DNA from: Pseudoroseomonas aestuarii
GTDB taxonomy: Bacteria > Pseudomonadota > Alphaproteobacteria > Acetobacterales > Acetobacteraceae
Direction: 5' to 3'
Assembly: GCF_042651065.1 (NCBI RefSeq)
Contig: NZ_JBHSCH010000011.1
Location: 1 to 64,000 of the forward strand
Length of the DNA: 64,000 nucleotides
The translations under genes and the position numbers were made by a program. Shown here piece after piece: positions 60,464-64,000 of the stretch; position 1 is the stretch's first letter; every line of letters starts with the position of its first letter. The notes below the pieces were generated by a model. The model was given only the letters and a program-made list of their open reading frames with translations. It was not told the origin of the DNA and searched no databases.

Positions 60464-60955
60464 ATGAGCTATGCCCGCTTCGCCGCGATGATCGCCACCT
60501 CCACCATCGTGATGTTCGGCCTGATGTACCTGAACACCTATGCCCTGGATCATGTGTTCTTCAGCCAGACGCGGGGCTGGATGGCGCTGCTGATGGGCGC
60601 CACCATGGCCATCGTCATGCTGCTCTTCATGCTGGGCATGTACCGCAGCCGGGCGGCCAATGCCGGCATCCTGGCCGGGGCCGCGCTGGCCTTCGCCGGC
60701 TCGCTCTGGATGGTGCGCAGCCAGGCCACGGTGGACGACCTCTCCTACATGAAGGCGATGATCCCGCACCATTCCATCGCCATCATGACCAGCGAGCGCG
60801 CCCATATCCGCGACCCGGAGGTGCGCGCCCTGGCCGATGCCATCATCGACGCGCAGCGCCGGGAGATCGGCGAGATGAAGGCCATGATCGCCCGGCTGGA
60901 GCAGGCCCCAACCCCCGCCGGCGCGCCGGACCTGCCGCCCGCCGGCGGCCGCTGA
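60464..60955 (+). CDS. Membrane protein with DUF305 domain
   Basis: A 163-residue protein. Three hydrophobic segments in the first 90 residues (AMIATSTIVMFGLMYL, GWMALLMGATMAIVMLLF, AGILAGAALAFAGSLWMV) precede a partial DUF305 domain (about 98-150) with the hallmark MKAMIPHHSIAIMTSERA. DUF305 belongs to a ferritin-like group often linked to copper handling or extracytoplasmic stress, but its activity is not established. AAGGAG seven bases before the ATG decides the start; the longer frame from 60338 is not used. It stands alone between the divergent dusB gene and ispDF. Confidence 0.85.
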   Translation: MSYARFAAMIATSTIVMFGLMYLNTYALDHVFFSQTRGWMALLMGATMAIVMLLFMLGMYRSRAANAGILAGAALAFAGSLWMVRSQATVDDLSYMKAMIPHHSIAIMTSERAHIRDPEVRALADAIIDAQRREIGEMKAMIARLEQAPTPAGAPDLPPAGGR

Positions 60956-61016
60956 GCCCCAACCGCGCCCACGCCCCCCCTGGGCGCCGGGCGCCACTGC
61001 GGCTAGGGTCCGCGCC

Positions 61017-62177
61017 ATGCGTGTGATCGCCCTCCTGATGGCAGCCGGCCGCGGCAGCCGCTTCGGTGCCGACGTGCCGAAGCAGTACCTCCCCTTGTTC
61101 GGCCGCCCCGTGCTGCGCCACGCCGCCGAGGCCCTGCTGGCCGATGGCGGCGTGGACGCCCTCCTCCCCGTGGTGCCGGAGGGCGAGGCGGAGGCGGTGT
61201 CCGCCCTGCTCGCCGGCCTGCCCTGCCTGCCGCCCGTCACCGGCGGCGCGACGCGGCAGGAGAGCGTGCGGCGCGGCCTCGAATCGCTGGCCGCCGATCC
61301 GCCCCGGATCGTGCTGGTGCATGACGCGGCCCGGCCCGTGGTGCCGCGCGGCACGGTGGCGGCGCTGCTCGGCGCCCTGGCCGCCGAGGTGCCGCAGGAC
61401 CTGATGGGCGCCATCCCCGCCCAGCCGGTGAGCGACACGCTGAAGGTGGGCGCGGGCGGACGGGTGCTGCGCACCGTGCCGCGCGCCGGCCTCTACCGGG
61501 CGCAGACGCCGCAGGCCTTCCGCTACGCCGCGCTGCTGGACGCGCACCGCGCCGCGCGCGAAGAAGCCACCGACGACGCCGCCCTGCTGGAGGCGGCCGG
61601 ACTGCAAGTGGCCCTGTTGCCCGGATCGGAGAGCAACCTGAAAGTGACCTACCCCGAGGACCTGGCCCGCGCCGAGGCCGCCCTGCTGCCGCGCTACCTG
61701 CCCGCCATGGGCACCGGCTTCGACGTGCACCGGCTGGTGGAGGGCCGCCCCCTCGTGCTGTGCGGCCTGACCATTCCGCACCCGCTGGGGCTGGACGGGC
61801 ATTCGGATGCCGATGTCGGCCTGCACGCGCTGTGCGACGCCATCTACGGCGCGCTGGCCGAGGGCGATATCGGCCGCCACTTCCCGCCCAGCGAGGCGGA
61901 GTGGAAGGATGCCGACAGCGCCCGCTTCCTGCGCCACGCCGCCGGCCGCGTGGCGGCGCGCGGCGGCATCATCACCCATACGGATGTGACGCTGATCTGC
62001 GAGCGCCCGAAGATCGGCCCGCACGCCGATGCCATGCGGGCGCGGCTGGCGGAGCTGATGGGCATTGCCGTGGACCGCGTCTCGGTGAAGGCCACCACCA
62101 CCGAGCGGCTCGGCTTCACCGGGCGCGGCGAGGGAATCGCCGCCCAGGCGGCGGCGACGCTGCTGCTGCCCGCCTGA
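61017..62177 (+). CDS. ispDF: Bifunctional IspD-IspF
   Basis: Catalyses two non-adjacent steps of the MEP isoprenoid pathway: CTP addition to MEP, and cyclisation to MEcPP. IspD (about 1-225) has LLMAAGRGSRFGADVPKQYL, the loop TRQESVRRGL and VHDAARPVV. IspF (about 229-386) starts MGTGFDVHRLVEG and has LDGHSDADVGLHALCDAI with the metal Asp/His residues, then TDVTLICERPKIGPHA and KATTTERLGFTGRGEG. The fusion is typical of alphaproteobacteria, and its place next to dusB-ntr is conserved. It converges on the EAL gene. Confidence 0.97.
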   Translation: MRVIALLMAAGRGSRFGADVPKQYLPLFGRPVLRHAAEALLADGGVDALLPVVPEGEAEAVSALLAGLPCLPPVTGGATRQESVRRGLESLAADPPRIVLVHDAARPVVPRGTVAALLGALAAEVPQDLMGAIPAQPVSDTLKVGAGGRVLRTVPRAGLYRAQTPQAFRYAALLDAHRAAREEATDDAALLEAAGLQVALLPGSESNLKVTYPEDLARAEAALLPRYLPAMGTGFDVHRLVEGRPLVLCGLTIPHPLGLDGHSDADVGLHALCDAIYGALAEGDIGRHFPPSEAEWKDADSARFLRHAAGRVAARGGIITHTDVTLICERPKIGPHADAMRARLAELMGIAVDRVSVKATTTERLGFTGRGEGIAAQAAATLLLPA

Positions 62178-62192
62178 GGCAGGGTGCTGCCG

Positions 62193-62213
62193 GCCTGAGG
62201 CGCGGCCTCAGGC
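62193..62213. terminator. Hairpin between ispDF and the EAL gene
   Basis: GCCTGAGGC (62193-62201) and GCCTCAGGC (62205-62213) pair perfectly around GCG. The right arm includes the stop codon of the EAL gene. It sits between convergent genes and could serve both. No U-tract is seen. Confidence 0.5.
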
Positions 62214-63989
62214 GGCGGCGCGGACGCCGGCGCGCAGCCAGTCGCGCAGCGCCGGCTCGGCCATGGGGCGGGCGATGAGGTAGCCCTGCGCCTCCTCGCA
62301 GCCATGCCCGGCCAGGAAGTCGAGCGCCGCCTGGTCCTCCACCCCCTCGGCCACGACGCGGTGGCCGAGGTCGTGCGCCAGCTGGATCATGGTGGCCACC
62401 AGCCGCTGGTCCCGCGCGCTGGCGGACAGGCCGCGGATGAAGGACTGGTCCAGCTTGACGATGTTGGCGGGCAGGGTCTGCAGATAGGAGAAGGTGCTGT
62501 AGCCGGTGCCGAAATCGTCGATGGCGATATCCACCCCCACCGCCCGCAGCGCCCGCAGCTGGGCCAGCGCCGCGTCGCCGTTGCGCATCAGCGCGCTCTC
62601 GGTGAATTCCAGCTCCAGCGCCTGCGGCTCCAGCCCATGCTCCTCGAGCGCCTCCATCAGGTGCCGCGTGAAATCCGGCTCGGCCAGGTTCAACGCCGAG
62701 ACGTTCACCGAGAGACGCAGGCCAAGCCCGTCCCGCCGCAGCGCGGCGAGTTGCGCGGCGGCGCGGCGGATGACCCAACGCGTCACCGGCTGCGTCAGCG
62801 CCGTCTGCTCGACCAGCGGGATGAACTCGCCGGGCGAGATGGCGCCCAGCTCCGGATGGCACCACCGCAGCAGCGCCTCGGCGCCCTGGCAGGCGCCGCC
62901 GGCGATCTCGATGCGTGGCTGAAACATCAGGCTGAGTGAGTCCGGCGCCGCCAGGGCGGGCACCAGATCGGCCAGCAGGCGCAGGCGGCGGCGGCTGCGC
63001 GCGTGGCTGTCGGCGCTGTAGAGGGAGGCGCCGCTGCCGGCGCTGCGGGCCTCATCGGCGGCGCTGGCCGCGGCGTGCAGCACATCGTCCGCGCTGCCCT
63101 GGCCGGGCTGGAACGTGGCGATGCCGAAGGTGGGCGTGGCCTTCACCGGCACCTCGCCGAAGGGCACGGGTGCCGCGAAGGCCTCCTCCAGCGCCGCCAC
63201 CGCCTGCTGCCATCCCCCCGGGCGGGTGGCTTCCAGCAGCGCCAGGAAGGCGCAGCCGCCGATGTGGTACAGCCCGTTGCGGCCGCCCAGGGTGCGGACC
63301 AGCACCTCGGCGCCATGCCGCGCCACCGCCTCCACATAGGCCGGCCCCAGCACCGTCACCGCCTGGCCGAACTGGCTGGAATGGGAGAGGTCCACCATCA
63401 GCGCCACCCCGTACGCCGCCGCCTCCACCACCGGGCGGGCGGCGAACTCGTCGAGGAACTGCAGCCGGTTGGGCAGGCCGCTCACCGGATCGATGCGGCC
63501 GAAGGCGTGCTCCAGCTCCACCTGCGCCATCACCATGGCGGCGAGGTCGGTGAGAGACTGCATCTCGGCGGGGGAGATCTCACGCGGGACGGTGTCCAGC
63601 ACGCACATGGCGCCGAGCCCCAGCCCCTCGCGCGTCAGCAGCGGTGCGCCGGCGTAGAAGCGGATGCCCGCCCGCACCAGCGGGCTGCCGGCGAAGCGTT
63701 CATCCTCCAGCATGTCCGGCACCACCAGCATCTGCCCGGAGGTGCTGACCACGGCGCAGGGCGCCTGGTGGCGCGGAAGCTCCTGACCCGCCGTGCCGAT
63801 GGCGGATTTGAACCATTGCCGGTGGCTGTCGGTCAGCGAGACGGCGGCCACGGGCGCGCCCAGCATCTGGCTGGCCAGGCGCGTGATACGGTCGTAGCTC
63901 TCGCTGGGGGGCGTCTCCAGCAGGTTCAGGGCGCGCAGCGCATCCAACCTGCGGCGCTCTTCCGCGGGCGGGGGCGAGAAGAGGGACAT
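62208..63989 (-). CDS. GAF-GGDEF(degenerate)-EAL c-di-GMP phosphodiesterase
   Basis: Predicted cytoplasmic c-di-GMP phosphodiesterase of 593 residues. A GAF domain covers about 20-165. A GGDEF-type domain (about 166-325) has the active-site stretch HIGGCAFLALLE, so GGDEF is GGCAF and cyclase activity is unlikely. The EAL domain (about 345-585) is complete: EALLRW at 371-376, LSVNVSALNL, EFTESALM, IDDFGTGYSTFSYL, VKLDQSFIRG, AEGVED and QGYLIARP. The metal and catalytic residues are therefore in place. The GAF domain probably senses a small ligand or binds GTP-like molecules; this is inferred. Its start is about ten bases from the window end. Confidence 0.92.
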   Translation of the reverse strand: MSLFSPPPAEERRRLDALRALNLLETPPSESYDRITRLASQMLGAPVAAVSLTDSHRQWFKSAIGTAGQELPRHQAPCAVVSTSGQMLVVPDMLEDERFAGSPLVRAGIRFYAGAPLLTREGLGLGAMCVLDTVPREISPAEMQSLTDLAAMVMAQVELEHAFGRIDPVSGLPNRLQFLDEFAARPVVEAAAYGVALMVDLSHSSQFGQAVTVLGPAYVEAVARHGAEVLVRTLGGRNGLYHIGGCAFLALLEATRPGGWQQAVAALEEAFAAPVPFGEVPVKATPTFGIATFQPGQGSADDVLHAAASAADEARSAGSGASLYSADSHARSRRRLRLLADLVPALAAPDSLSLMFQPRIEIAGGACQGAEALLRWCHPELGAISPGEFIPLVEQTALTQPVTRWVIRRAAAQLAALRRDGLGLRLSVNVSALNLAEPDFTRHLMEALEEHGLEPQALELEFTESALMRNGDAALAQLRALRAVGVDIAIDDFGTGYSTFSYLQTLPANIVKLDQSFIRGLSASARDQRLVATMIQLAHDLGHRVVAEGVEDQAALDFLAGHGCEEAQGYLIARPMAEPALRDWLRAGVRAAA

Positions 63990-64000
63990 GAGGCATCCTC

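Overview
The window reads as a stretch of core chromosome from a high-GC alphaproteobacterium, most likely a Roseomonas-like member of the Acetobacteraceae. That placement is inferred from gene content, not from a search. The supports are the dusB(nifR3)-ntrB-ntrC-ntrY-ntrX block, hfq-hflX, a fused ispDF, a fruBKA operon with a multidomain FruB, and a direct-repeat GTTC-N7-GTTC SOS box in front of uvrA. GC content is very high throughout, with a few AT-rich pockets that sit in promoters or intergenic DNA.

Layout. 1-4.2 kb: end of a TonB-like gene, then divergent uvrA (minus) and ssb (plus). 4.3-9.6 kb: fructose PTS operon fruB-fruK-fruA. 9.7-13.9 kb: gyrA, coaD, a secreted cyclophilin and tRNA-Lys(UUU). 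13.9-17.75 kb: the most accessory-looking part, with a GlxA-type regulator divergent from a Tat-exported protein of uncertain, possibly nitroreductase-like, family and about 1.3 kb of non-coding DNA. 17.75-21.3 kb: a GT2-GtrA glycosyltransferase coupled to an ArnT-like GT39 enzyme, then msrP. 21.3-26.8 kb (minus): cupin, NUDIX, and a Gld-type ABC system (ATPase, permease, GldG-like protein, DUF4340 protein). 26.8-32.8 kb: recG divergent from sdhE-mfd. 32.8-36.6 kb: FrnE-like DsbA protein, YdjM-like membrane protein, ArsR regulator and divergent MFS transporter, tRNA-Ser(UGA). 36.6-38.3 kb: a chemoreceptor. 38.6-42.8 kb: envelope genes (LpxR-like, MltB, RlpA, a D,D-carboxypeptidase). 42.8-48.5 kb: tmk-holB-metG-tatD-MBL hydrolase-mazG. 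48.5-60.3 kb (minus): IMPase-like phosphatase, hflX, hfq, HAD phosphatase, D-amino-acid aminotransferase, and the dusB-ntrBCYX operon. 60.4-64 kb: DUF305 protein, ispDF, and a GAF-GGDEF-EAL protein.

The genes are packed as translationally coupled operons with ATGA, GTGA or TGATG junctions. Examples are fruB/fruK, GT2/GT39, sdhE/mfd, mltB/rlpA, tmk/holB, metG/tatD, dat/HAD, and every ntr junction except ntrY/ntrX, which overlaps by 11 bases. Several start codons were moved from the longest reading frame using Shine-Dalgarno spacing and family alignment.

I saw no CRISPR array, prophage, transposase, integrase, toxin-antitoxin pair or defence system, and no clearly new multi-gene system. The best leads are small: the uvrA SOS box, a perfect 17-bp inverted repeat between an ArsR regulator and an MFS gene, a 15-bp tandem array carrying three in-frame stops, an MFS gene that ends inside an antisense tRNA-Ser, an NtrX without GAFTGA, and the Tat-exported orphan.
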